DNA of 64,000 nt from Patiria pectinifera (Eukaryota > Echinodermata > Asteroidea > Valvatida > Asterinidae), in contig CM057135.1 of NCBI GenBank assembly GCA_029964075.1, positions 29,501,366 to 29,565,365 of the forward strand, read 5' to 3'. Of the stretch, positions 33,001-37,911 are shown piece after piece. Each line of letters starts with the position of its first letter. Positions within the stretch are counted from its first letter, which is position 1. The position numbers and the translations under genes were made by a program. The notes below the pieces were generated by a model. The model was not told where the DNA came from. It saw nothing but the letters and a program-made list of their open reading frames with translations, and searched no databases.

Positions 33001-34554
33001 TGCAATACAGGCGGCTAAGCAAGTACAAGAGGCCGCAGCCCAGGTGGCCCTAACAAATCCCCAAATGGTGCCCCAACAGCAGCAGCCACAATAAGGACTG
33101 TCTCGCCCTCACAGGGCCAAGGGAGGGGCATGAAGCCCATATCTTCACCTAACCAACTGGGCCAGGTGAATCCAATGCCGCCACCACAGCAGATCAGCCA
33201 CTTGCCCAAGTCGCTCTCCATGCCCAATCCGGGGGCCTCTGCCGGCCAGATGATGTCTCCCATGGACCCGTGGAACCAGACCCAACCACAGACTGTGCCT
33301 GTCAATGTGACAAGTATGCATGGCATGCAGAACATTCCCAATGTGCCAAATATTCAGAACATTGCAGGAGGCGTGGGCATGAACATGTCAGGCAACGTAG
33401 GAGTTGTGCAACAACAGCAGCTGAGCCCTGGTGGCATTGGCCAGCAGGGTCCAGTCCGTGCCAACAGCTTCCCACCTCAGGCGCTCCAGCAACTGCTGCA
33501 GACGCTCAAGTCACCGCAATCGCAGCAGCAACAGAAGCAGGTTTTGAACATACTCAAGTCCAACCCTCAGCTAATGGCAGCATTCATCAAGCAGCGTTCA
33601 CAGCTGCAACAGCAGCAACAAGCAGCTCAGGCCCAGCAGCAGCAACAACAGCAGCAGCAACAGCAGCAACAACAACAGCAGCAACAACCTGGGCAACAGC
33701 AGGCAGTTCAGCAAGCCGGCAACCCGCAACAGGTATTCAATCAACAGCAGCAGCAGTGGCTGCAAACCCAGCAGAGACGGCAGCTGGCTAGACAATTCCA
33801 ACAGCAGCAGCAGCAGCAACAGCAGGTCCAGCAACAGCAGGTCCAGCAACCATTCCAGCAGCCTCAGATGCATGGCAACCTTCCACCTTTCAACCAGGCT
33901 ATTGCCTTGCAGCAGCAGCAGCGGCGGAATGCAATGGCCCAGCAGGGAGCAGGCTCACAGCTCCTGCCGCAGCAAATGCAGCAACTTCAACAGCAGCAGC
34001 ACCTCCAGCAGCTGCAACAGCAACAACTGCAACAGCAGCAGCTGCAGCTGCAGCAGCAACAACAGCAGCAGCAACAAAATCAGGGTGACCCCATGGCGAG
34101 CATGCAGTACCAAAAGCTGCTCCTGCAGAAGCAGCAGCAGCAGCAGATGCTTGCAAACCAGAACCAGACAGGAGTTCAGCAGCAAGGCATGTTGCCTAAC
34201 CAGTCACCGCAGCATGTTATGCAGCAGGTGCGTTCACCGCAAACAGCCAACACCCTGGTGCAGGTGCGATCGCCCAATCCTAACCCCTCACCGAGGCCTC
34301 AGCCCACCCCGTCCCCCAGAACGCACTCTGCCCAGCCATCACCCAGGCCCATGCAGCAGATAAACTCCCCACACCCTGGCAAGCCTGAACCTATGCAGAC
34401 GGACCAGCCAATGCTGTCACAGAACCCACTACAGCATGGGACCATGGCACAAATGAACAGTCCTGCCAATGCTGCTACGTTAAACCAAGACGATTCAGAC
34501 ATGACCCCCTTGGATCCCCAGGACCAACTGACAAGATACGTGGAAACCTTGTAA
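1..34554 (+). CDS. CREBBP: CBP/p300 lysine acetyltransferase gene, 3' two thirds (spliced, 5' end outside window)
   Basis: This is a transcriptional coactivator that acetylates histones and other nuclear proteins and bridges transcription factors to the basal machinery. About 18 exons are visible. They encode, in order, a linker, bromodomain, CH2 RING/PHD, acetyltransferase core, basic autoinhibitory loop, ZZ finger, TAZ2 remnant, Q-rich NCBD region and C-terminus. Known p300 active-site segments are kept: [42 protein letters not shown] and DWYRKML, which hold the equivalents of human Y1397, D1399, R1410, W1436, Y1446 and Y1467. Each exon from 2948 to 20605 joins the next in phase with GT-AG ends. 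TAZ1 and KIX must lie before position 1. The exon with the first RING cysteines is not found, and the last exon has frame breaks. Vertebrates have two paralogues (EP300 and CREBBP), and this gene is equally close to both. Identity is very secure; the integrity of the last exon is not. Confidence 0.95.
461..830 (+). CDS. CREBBP: CBP linker exon rich in KQEP motifs, running into a minisatellite
   Basis: After an acceptor (ttccaaacag) the open frame encodes a Ser/Thr/Gln/Lys-rich linker with HKQEP and VKQEPGD motifs, like the acidic, sumoylation-prone linker before the p300 bromodomain. It then has Gly-Lys repeats ([10 protein letters not shown]) and ends at a perfect donor GTAAGT at 831 in phase 1. 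The last 20 or so codons ([12 protein letters not shown]) are built from the CCATGGG minisatellite that fills the next intron, so the repeat has eroded or supplied the 3' end of the exon. An earlier donor such as gtagtgg near 726 is possible. Confidence 0.65.
831..1635. repeat. CCATGG minisatellite, first part
   Basis: From about 780 to 1360 the DNA is a tandem array whose unit of roughly 20-30 bp alternates CCATGGGAACACCATGG with GGATTTTATGGACA-type spacers. The CCATGG core is a 6-bp palindrome, so the array can pair with itself. It stays open in several frames on both strands, which gives long false ORFs. From 1360 to 1635 the unit decays into AT-rich DNA. Confidence 0.9.
1636..2019. mobile_element. 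Non-autonomous hAT-like element (384 bp) inside the minisatellite
   Basis: The ends are inverted (CAGGCGCGGTTCTA and its complement) and are followed on both sides by runs of G read inward. The flanking 8 bases catgggaa are identical at 1628-1635 and 2020-2027, which is a hAT-type 8-bp target duplication. The host minisatellite itself contains catgggaa, so the duplication is supportive but not independent. No transposase is present. Confidence 0.75.
2020..2454. repeat. CCATGG minisatellite, second part
   Basis: The same CATGGGA/CCATGGGAC units resume after the inserted hAT-like element at 2020-2065. They return with TCCCATGG variants in both orientations at 2330-2455, directly against the next coding exon. 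Positions 2070-2320 are unremarkable AT-rich sequence. Confidence 0.8.
2455..2646 (+). CDS. CREBBP: CBP linker exon with KQEPGE motif
   Basis: The frame encodes Gly/Asn/Lys repeats ([13 protein letters not shown]), then [18 protein letters not shown], then [13 protein letters not shown], and ends at donor AAAG/gttata in phase 1. Splicing to 2948 recreates the conserved Val of VFKPDEL. The 3' end is secure. The 5' acceptor is uncertain because minisatellite sequence abuts it; ggag/atttct at 2454/2455 fits the phase of the previous exon. Confidence 0.65.
2948..3066 (+). CDS. CREBBP: CBP exon: start of bromodomain (helix Z)
   Basis: It encodes [18 protein letters not shown] and [20 protein letters not shown], almost identical to vertebrate p300. 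This forms helix Z and the start of the ZA loop of the acetyl-lysine-binding bromodomain. The acceptor is caatag and the donor is ccg/gtttgt. It enters in phase 1 and leaves in phase 0. Confidence 0.95.
3528..3587 (+). CDS. CREBBP: Candidate extra 60-nt exon inside the bromodomain ZA loop
   Basis: A pyrimidine-rich tract and acceptor (actatcactcag) precede exactly 60 open nucleotides, which end at a strong donor GAG/gtatgtc. It encodes [20 protein letters not shown]. Both ends are phase 0, matching both neighbours, so inclusion would add 20 basic residues between LQIP and DYFDIV without shifting the frame. Known p300/CBP proteins are contiguous here, so this would be an optional or lineage-specific exon, or a chance pseudo-exon. 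Confidence 0.35.
4151..4390 (+). CDS. CREBBP: CBP exon: body of bromodomain
   Basis: It encodes [19 protein letters not shown], then [20 protein letters not shown], and ends [11 protein letters not shown]. It holds the acetyl-lysine-anchoring Asn of [10 protein letters not shown] and the start of CH2. Acceptor ctcctccag and donor aag/gtaggc give phase 0 at both ends, 80 codons. Confidence 0.97.
4555..4643 (+). CDS. CREBBP: CBP exon: first part of CH2 (RING/PHD) region
   Basis: It encodes [19 protein letters not shown] and [11 protein letters not shown], matching the p300 segment with the first zinc-binding cysteines after the bromodomain. The acceptor is ctttgcag; the donor is cag/gtaaga, leaving in phase 2. 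Confidence 0.95.
4644..4787. other. Intron start with TTCCGATT-rich segment
   Basis: Positions 4667-4750 contain repeated TTCCGATTT and its complement AAATCGGAA, forming a short inverted repeat. Similar 'atacctgc' ends occur at 8547 and, inverted, near 9385, so this may be a fragment of a dispersed element. No gene is seen. Confidence 0.4.
4788..8050. repeat. Large satellite: about 146-bp units in two higher-order copies
   Basis: Two long copies (about 4788-6290 and 6295-8050) each start with a hairpin-forming head (ATGCCC, cggcgaagccga, GGGCAT), then a GT-rich tract. Next come multiple units of roughly 146 bp containing GATAACTCAA, GATGGATTGTCATGAAACTT, AAGAAGCCTATTGAATTTGG and AAAGGTCAAGGTCAATATGG, and then a shared non-repeat tail (GTGGTACATCTCTTTCTAC to GAAGACACACTTTTCTTG). 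At least 14 units are visible, some with a duplicated AAACAAAAGAAATGC linker. It lies in the CBP intron before the PHD exons. Confidence 0.92.
8051..9555 (+). other. Intron stretch with a TATA-like site and a 34-codon ORF
   Basis: A TATAAAA is present near 8082. ATG at 8427 opens a short frame beginning [20 protein letters not shown], 34 residues, highly charged, ending at a TAA near 8530. Nothing identifies it; it may be a transposon or exon fragment. From 8545 to 9400 the sequence is unremarkable intron bounded by inverted 'atacctgc/gcaggtat' ends. A run of G follows near 9448. Confidence 0.25.
9563..9822. repeat. Fragment of a Tc1/pogo-type repeat with a GGGACCA microsatellite
   Basis: The start cagtcaaacctgtcttagcg and the recurring cgaccac/gtccgtaacgacc motifs resemble the ends of common pogo/Tigger-type short elements of marine animals. 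At 9677-9730 seven or eight copies of the 7-bp unit GGGACCA are inserted. No matching opposite terminus was found, so it is a fragment. Confidence 0.5.
9823..11220. other. Intron DNA, nothing recognised
   Basis: No coding exon, tRNA or clear repeat boundary is visible. It contains scattered acatgtacatgta words typical of this genome and short open frames without conserved motifs. The missing CH2 exon was looked for here by eye and not found. Confidence 0.5.
11221..11620. repeat. Irregular array of TTGGTGCA motifs
   Basis: About twenty TGGTGC/TGGTGT words, spaced 10-30 bp apart, fill this segment. They invert at its right end (GTACACCAAAAGTACACC, then GGTGTACACC), so the array can fold back. 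It does not translate as a conserved protein. Confidence 0.6.
11621..12570. other. Intron DNA, nothing recognised
   Basis: AT-rich sequence without conserved coding potential or clear repeat ends. Confidence 0.5.
12571..13010. repeat. Array of ATAGCATGC / ATAGCATTCAC words
   Basis: More than twenty copies of GCATTC, GCATGC and their complements (GAATGCTAT, CATGCTATA) alternate in both orientations over about 440 bp. The GCATGC core is palindromic, so most of the array can form stems. Confidence 0.7.
13402..13458 (+). CDS. CREBBP: CBP exon: CH2 middle segment
   Basis: It encodes [18 protein letters not shown], matching p300 TTINKEQFSKRKNDTLDPE. Acceptor tttgcag enters with one leftover base and donor cc/gtgagt leaves in phase 2. 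The leftover base completes a codon directly with the exon ending at 4643, so the two can be joined in frame. Confidence 0.92.
13459..14174. repeat. Intron with a 12-bp tandem repeat of donor-like sequence
   Basis: At 13891-13960 the unit AGGTAAACCTCC is repeated about six times. Each copy contains CAGGTAAAC, which resembles a 5' splice site. A run of C is at 13587. The rest is unremarkable. Confidence 0.8.
14175..14252 (+). CDS. CREBBP: CBP exon: PHD finger core
   Basis: It encodes [20 protein letters not shown] then VIWPEG, matching p300 FVECTECGRKMHQICVLHHE. The zinc ligands C-x2-C, H and C are kept. Acceptor aacaacag; donor gg/gtaagc. Confidence 0.96.
14253..14379. other. Short intron segment
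   Basis: Nothing recognised before the repeat-like block that follows. Confidence 0.4.
14380..16130. mobile_element. Possible LTR-like or other long-terminal element (relic)
   Basis: The segment begins TGTTGCG and ends CGTAACA, which are nearly inverted ends of the TG...CA type, and it is GC-richer than the surrounding intron. It contains two diverged direct copies of GGGAGCGGTCCGCT (near 14701 and 14921). The flanks ctag and ctat are only a partial target duplication. No protein domain is recognised. It may be a long solo LTR or a composite of repeats; confidence is low. Confidence 0.3.
16158..16225 (+). CDS. CREBBP: CBP exon: end of PHD finger
   Basis: It encodes [18 protein letters not shown] then CNAK, matching p300 FVCDGCLKKSARTRKENKFS. 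The last C-x2-C zinc pair of the PHD is present. Acceptor cccttcag; donor aaga/gtgagt, leaving in phase 1. Confidence 0.95.
16281..16880. mobile_element. TIR element of 600 bp with 40-bp perfect inverted ends
   Basis: Positions 16281-16320 (starting CCCGGTGTCACGGTCTCACT) and 16841-16880 are perfect inverted complements over 40 bases. The interior has no transposase. No convincing target duplication is visible at the flanks, so the superfamily is open. Confidence 0.75.
17208..17355 (+). CDS. CREBBP: CBP exon: start of acetyltransferase core
   Basis: It encodes [19 protein letters not shown], then [20 protein letters not shown] and SGMRNR, matching p300 RLGTFLENRVNDFLRRQN and GEVTVRVVHASDKTVEVKPG. 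Acceptor caaacag; donor cg/gtaagg. Confidence 0.97.
17461..17566. repeat. TGTCTGTGAT low-complexity tract
   Basis: Imperfect tandem TGTCTG/TGTGAT words fill much of this short intron. Confidence 0.7.
17604..17744 (+). CDS. CREBBP: CBP exon: acetyltransferase core
   Basis: It encodes [20 protein letters not shown] then [19 protein letters not shown], nearly identical to the p300 core strands and helix that include the HVQEYGS segment. Acceptor ctgcaag; donor ag/gtatga. Confidence 0.98.
17997..18110 (+). CDS. CREBBP: CBP exon: acetyltransferase substrate and CoA loop
   Basis: It encodes [19 protein letters not shown] then [19 protein letters not shown]. The Y-L-D-S motif and the following Arg correspond to p300 residues that contact acetyl-CoA. 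Acceptor ttttcag; donor gg/gtaagg. Confidence 0.98.
18262..18427 (+). CDS. CREBBP: CBP exon: catalytic Trp/Tyr segment
   Basis: It encodes [40 protein letters not shown] and [15 protein letters not shown]. The Trp of HIWACPP, the Tyr of DDYIFH and the catalytic Tyr of DWYRKML are all present. Acceptor tattcag; donor aag/gttaga, leaving in phase 0. Confidence 0.98.
18910..19083 (+). CDS. CREBBP: CBP exon: acetyltransferase C-terminal part
   Basis: It encodes [20 protein letters not shown] preceded by [16 protein letters not shown] and followed by [19 protein letters not shown]. It matches p300 up to the acidic stretch before the autoinhibitory loop. 58 codons, phase 0 at both ends. Confidence 0.97.
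19658..19816 (+). CDS. CREBBP: CBP exon: basic autoinhibitory loop
   Basis: It encodes a Lys/Asn/Ser-rich loop ([45 protein letters not shown]). In p300 the equivalent loop is autoacetylated to activate the enzyme. 53 codons, phase 0 at both ends, acceptor catgcag and donor aag/gtgagc. Confidence 0.95.
20057..20335 (+). CDS. CREBBP: CBP exon: end of acetyltransferase and first half of ZZ finger
   Basis: It encodes [52 protein letters not shown] and [20 protein letters not shown], ending VCD. The ZZ zinc ligands CNEC and CTVC are present. 93 codons, phase 0 at both ends. Confidence 0.98.
20519..20605 (+). CDS. CREBBP: CBP exon: second half of ZZ finger
   Basis: It encodes [20 protein letters not shown] then SGLELHVDH. 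Ligands C-x2-C and H-x-H complete the ZZ zinc finger. Acceptor cacaacag; donor cac/gtacgt, phase 0. The minus-strand paralogue has no intron at this donor. Confidence 0.95.
20606..21465. other. Intron DNA, nothing recognised
   Basis: AT-rich sequence without conserved exon or repeat ends. Confidence 0.5.
21476..21818. mobile_element. Non-autonomous hAT-like element (343 bp)
   Basis: The ends are inverted CAGTGGCGTC...GACGCCACTG. The 8-bp target duplication cttggttg is perfect at 21468-21475 and 21819-21826. Runs of G sit just inside both ends, in opposite orientation. No transposase. Confidence 0.92.
22139..24732 (-). pseudogene. LINE reverse transcriptase, one frameshift
   Basis: One frame (24732-23422) carries the endonuclease end, the linker and RT motifs up to [17 protein letters not shown] second frame (from about 23480 to 22139) carries [41 protein letters not shown] and the C-terminal domain. 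The switch lies near 23470-23490, a single-base shift. With the upstream TGA that makes two breaks, so this copy is probably dead but young. Confidence 0.85.
24733..25509 (-). CDS. LINE endonuclease domain (N-terminal part of the polyprotein)
   Basis: The frame covers an exonuclease-endonuclease-phosphatase domain: SWNVRTM near the start, ALQEMRF with the conserved Glu, YAPTM, and [10 protein letters not shown]. It ends at a TGA at 24735-24733. The same frame continues beyond it without a shift, so this single stop separates it from the reverse-transcriptase part. The region 25510-26138 is probably the 5' untranslated part. Confidence 0.85.
   Translation of the reverse strand: MAGLRSWEPLAGSLHVGGLSVMAVARLQSGGMPRSCSDDQAALFREALPAHILGRSDKRRSKQSPLISFLAGSPRPVGSPFCGRKTQQKTKRLYKLASWNVRTMIDNPERPQRKTALIDRELERYGIHIAALQEMRFSGTGSLREKNYTYFWSGRDVGQRREAGVAFAVANQLLPEMTTHPVCISDRMISLRLQLSAADNRHMTLFCVYAPTMTNDDAIKEEFYHSLRRHLEAVPKSDKLVVLGDLNARVGSDHTLWQ
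26169..26984. other. Rest of solo LTR and intron flank
   Basis: Positions 26169-26759 are the right part of the solo LTR described above. Positions 26760-26984 are plain intron. Confidence 0.5.
27645..29192 (+). CDS. gag-like region of the LTR element
   Basis: A long open frame of about 515 residues. The N-terminal part has a helix-hairpin-helix-like start, then a Pro/Gln/Ser-rich stretch with QPQST repeats. The middle resembles retrotransposon Gag capsid, and the end carries [14 protein letters not shown], a classic nucleocapsid zinc knuckle. It overlaps the next frame, as is usual for Gag/protease read-through or frameshifting. Confidence 0.8.
   Translation: MEKIQINCCSYRDLAAFPGIGNALANTIIDLRSARGNLTPELLMSIPYLASMPALLEVFDFRPYVPYSEKTRYGEMASPKSPQAKPVLTHATSPVMWEGAHRYPPCRTPKMDFSPCGFQGAPDLAFDRYPPQPQSTTYHPQSTTFQPQSTNFQPQSTYLHSVHPRAMRYDYEDVIPTSVGLDTSTSAGPRGPGFTRWRENTPSSRHPTLPKTITYDGKSSWQAFFGKFTSYANECNWSAKQRKNNLCWCLESKASEFYALLAEREPHLEYFDLIQKMEKRFGLRDLPEATQMQFNYARQSTDETILDWADQVLYLATRAFPDLPEVHVQKQVVLRFCQGCLDREAGQYAINTRPATIEAAIDRVKWFQHTQRAIYGRSRREVKQIFADDDIPDVEAEFGNADIDRPIHPKNSNSGDYSTLEKRVSTLEDKIGSIQRSLDLLTEALRSQGPRERSRSPGPDPSKNTCYKCGKPGHFKGDCPDIKSVSFMKEEESNSSGSENEANLRPKQMLANPQQ
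29193..29836 (+). CDS. Protease-like region of the LTR element
   Basis: The frame overlapping the end of gag contains a retropepsin-like segment ([17 protein letters not shown]). No further pol domains follow before the right LTR. Treated as part of a fossil element. Confidence 0.5.
30599..32502. repeat. Intron with an inverted-repeat pair flanking about 1 kb
   Basis: The segment near 31330-31372 (TATATAAAGACTGGATAGC) recurs inverted near 32326-32365 (GCTATCCAGTCTTTATATA). A further inverted pair is CCTCGTCCCCAGGG near 31371 and CACTGGGGACGAGG near 31867. The span may be a foldback or TIR element. Positions 30600-31260 and 31900-32300 show nothing recognisable. Confidence 0.5.
32503..34554 (+). 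CDS. CREBBP: CBP last exon: damaged TAZ2, Q-rich region, NCBD and C-terminus
   Basis: The second half of TAZ2 is clear ([40 protein letters not shown]). The first half is recognisable only at DNA level: compared with the minus-strand copy it lacks about 15 bp coding HACQCR and about 20 bp coding KRLVQHT, and is read in a shifted frame. A TAA at 33016 interrupts the frame. The conserved [13 protein letters not shown] continues in another frame at about 32988-33095, then the first frame resumes ([14 protein letters not shown]) and stays open to 34554. It encodes the NCBD ([35 protein letters not shown]), long CAG/CAA glutamine tracts (33600-34090) and the end [16 protein letters not shown]. The breaks could be real decay or assembly errors. 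Confidence 0.85.
33598..34090 (+). repeat. CAG/CAA glutamine-coding tracts
   Basis: Mixed CAG and CAA codons encode several glutamine runs, the longest about 20 residues near 33633-33690. CAA interruptions limit slippage. The complementary strand gives false poly-leucine ORFs. Confidence 0.95.
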
Positions 34555-34571
34555 TATAGCCATTTTTTTTA

Positions 34572-35653
34572 AATAAAAGAATACCATTGACGTTAAGTGA
34601 CCCGACTGCTCTACAATATCACAGAACGGCCACTATGCAATCTAGTGGTATAGCTTCATTAGTGTTTTGTTTTTTTTCAGAACAAATTCAACTGAATTTT
34701 TGAAAAAGTCTGTAAAGTTTTATTGTTATTTTACTTTGTATTTTCTTCTCCATTCCTACTTTTGGATGATATTCTTAGGTTTGTAATAAATATTAAATAC
34801 AAAAAAAATTAATAATATAAAAACTTCTAAATACAAGTATATGCCTAGTACATAGGACTCGTCGTCGGTTGTAGATGTCGGGTTGTGTGCTGGACTAGGA
34901 AGCAATTATTTGTACAGAAATTTCCCGGAGGGGCAATTATTAAATATGTTGACTATGTAGTAGTTCAGATGTGAAAATGAGAGAGGAGCCTAGTTTATCA
35001 AGGGAAAAAATATACAGTTTGTTCATTTGTTTAATATCTTCCTACGTCTTAATGTGCTGTAAGATTTTAGCTAATATGTAGACGTAGACTTGTCTCTTCT
35101 CCCTATTTTTAATAAAAAGCAACGACAAAAAAAATTACAGTGCTAGTACGGTATTAACTATGAAATGTTTGTGTGTCACGTGTTTCTTTTATCCCCTGCG
35201 GCGTAGATAGTTGAATAATTTAATTGAATGATCATGCAGGTTCTGACATTAAAACTATATATGGTATGAATGACAAATCCTACGATGAAATCTTTGTACA
35301 AAGACGAGACAAGAGAGGGGCACACATGCTTATTTCCTACTTATATATCGTATTGCGTAAAGAGAAAAGATACAGAGGACGTAACTCGAATGAATGTGTG
35401 CACTTTACAGATTTGGAAGATTTTTACTTGTCACTTTCTGGTTTTTATCTCCATTGAGCTATTTGTATTAAATGTATATAAGATACAGTAAAATAAAACA
35501 TGGACTGTGGAAGTTAACCATTTTGCAGCCTCGACCTGAGATACAATTTGTTTTTGTGTGTGTTATTGTTGATATTGTAACCTCATAGAAACTGTACAGT
35601 TATTATTCCCTTCCCGGCTCATATACTAGTTACCTTTTCCTGTACAAAATAAA
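34572..35653 (+). other. CBP 3' untranslated region with candidate poly(A) signals
   Basis: AATAAA occurs at 34572, 34785, 35111, 35492 and 35648 downstream of the CBP stop codon. Which is used cannot be told. No gene is seen from 34555 to 35985. Confidence 0.5.
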
Positions 35654-35989
35654 GAACAGTTATATCGGATAATTATTGTTCATCTATTGTGGCTTTCAGA
35701 TTTGGAAATTTCCGCTGGGCAGTTTTGAAGCTTACAGCACAACACTAAATACATGTACATGTTTTATGTACGTTGTAGGCGTTAAACAGTGTTCTTATTC
35801 CTTACGATGGGATACAATATTTTCCAGCATTTTGATAAAGAGAAACCTGTGCATAATTGTACAGTATGTCCCCCCAAAAATGTCCGTCTGACTGTTTTTA
35901 AAATAACTACAAAACCATGAAGTCAATTTTGAAAATGTTTGGTTTTGCAGATACATGTACTTCTAAGCCTTGGCCTCAACCCCTATGGG

Positions 35990-36380
35990 TTTCATTAATT
36001 TCAGTCGCTCATCACTGCACAGTTGTCAATTAAGCACTACAACATTTTTGGACACCTGTGACCAAGTTCCATTCCTTAGTCAATATTAGTGCTGTGTTAT
36101 GTAAGCTGTGTAAAATCCTGCGTTTTGAAAAAAATAAGGCTGATGTGGTTTGGGATTGGAATCATTTGCACTTGAGCATTAAACTGAGGTCTTGCCATGA
36201 TGACTGATAGCCAGGCAAATGATTCCAATCCCCCAACTGCACCTCTTTTCACAACATGAAGGATTTTACACAGCTTACTTAACACAATACTGAAATTGAA
36301 TAAGGCAAAGAACTTGGTCACAGTGTCCAACAATGTTGTGATCAACAGTTGTGCAGTCATGCGTTACTGAAATTAAATGA
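35990..36380. repeat. Long foldback (about 390 bp) downstream of CBP
   Basis: The left half (TTTCAGTCGCTCATCACTGCACAGTTG, then TTTTGGACACCTGTGACCAAG and AAGCTGTGTAAAATCCT) is mirrored by the right half (AGGATTTTACACAGCTTACTT, CTTGGTCACAGTGTCC, CAACTGTGCAGTCATGCG read as complement). The stem is about 180 bp with few mismatches. It is a foldback MITE or a hairpin-forming locus. An antisense 87-codon ORF here is only a by-product. Confidence 0.85.
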
Positions 36381-36500
36381 CACTAACTGATAGAGTTACG
36401 CCTGTCGTGTTGCAGAAAATGTAGGGGGAAACGTCTCTGGTTCACGATTTTAATTGGGTAGGTGTTGACCAACTGTTGTGCAAGAAATTCCGAATGCAAG

Positions 36501-36724
36501 CATGGGCGTCGCGAGGGGCAAGGGGCACTTGCCCCGGAAAAGCAAAAAAAAAAAAAAAGAGGCGCGAAGACAAAGTGGTGTAAATTTAATGAGTGGGGGG
36601 GGGGGCAAAATGTCCCTGCCCCCCTTTAAAACTGATAAATCGAGAATGTGTTGAGAAATACAAGCATTTTTTGGCAAAAAAAAATTTTTGCCCCCCTCTA
36701 GAAAATTTTTTGGCGACGCCCATG
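36501..36724. mobile_element. hAT-like short element (224 bp), G-rich ends
   Basis: The ends are inverted (CATGGGCGTCGC...GCGACGCCCATG) with runs of G inside. The words atgcaag at 36494-36500 and 36728-36734 suggest a target duplication, but offset by three bases on the right, so assignment is tentative. Confidence 0.6.
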
Positions 36725-36734
36725 ATTATGCAAG

Positions 36735-37911
36735 TTTGTCGCACACCAGTCGCAAATCCTGGTTCCGGATTGGTCGAAGTATCAGTCACGTGCCATCACC
36801 ACACACTTTCCAGTTCAGCAAATTGGGGACAAAGCAGGAACATACATTTTTATTGTGCTAGTCATGCACATCAAAACGACAGCGGGGAAAAATGTTTTGT
36901 ACGTCTGCCAAGGGCTATACATAATGCTATTTTACCGCGAACTGATCCTCAGATTTCCAAATGGAAAAGCCCGCTTTTATTTTGAACACTTTGTATTTCC
37001 TTGTGTTGCGCAATAGGGATTTTCCATCATACCGATTGGATATCATCACAACTAGAAAAACAAATGCAGCGTAAATACTCCCATAAACGTATGTAAATGA
37101 CAAATAAGTCGGAGCTCTGACGCCATAATATTCAACTTAACCAAGTTTCAACAATTTATGGTATTGGGGTAGAAGGTAGTAGCAAATCGGAGCCAAGTTT
37201 GCGAGCGTTTGATTTTCAAGACCCTTTCCCTTGGATGGACCTGTCACAGTAGTACAGCAATACTCGTCAAGACTTCAAATTAACTCTAAACAGCACGGTA
37301 CAATATCTTAACGAAATGAAACATGAAAGACTAAATAGTCCAAAGTGGGCACGGACGTAAACCGCGCACGTTTACGTGTGTATAAAAATACAAAAACAAT
37401 GTTCAGTGGAACACCTTTTTAACAAGGTACTATACAAATTACCTTGTTATAACATGTACAGGTGTCTTGTATTATTATGGAAAACAGAGAACAACACAGA
37501 CTTAGGACCTGCAGTTTTCCTTATTACAAAAGCAGGATGGAAATATTAGTGCCTTTTTTTGGGCTTGACTGTATACACTTTTCAAACTATTTTCTGGACA
37601 GATTTTATTCAATTAACACCCTTACACATGCAAAGTATTGTTTATGGAGCCTCACCAGTGCCCTTGAGTGTAAAATGCCTATTCATAGTTCAGATGTTTT
37701 CTGTAAACCCCGAGTTCGCGGAACTTGGCACCCATAGTGTTCGTGTGAATGGCAGGGACTTTCCAACATTGTGTAAGACGCATCGTTTTACTAATACAAA
37801 AACACACTGGCTCTTTTCTTTCGGCGCAAACGAACAAAATATTACGAGACGGCAACCTCATATCTCCCTAGAACGGTCTACACGTACCTACAAGCTTACT
37901 ATTCATCGGTC
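36735..37911. other. Intergenic DNA upstream of the 7TM gene
   Basis: No conserved exon or repeat boundary is recognised. Promoter elements for the following gene may lie here but none is clear. Confidence 0.4.

Noticed and set aside
33598-34185. Antisense poly-leucine and poly-alanine ORFs
   Set aside because: They are shadows of the CAG/CAA glutamine tracts of the CBP last exon.
36097-36360. 87-codon minus-strand ORF
   Set aside because: It lies wholly within the foldback at 35990-36380 and is explained by that repeat.
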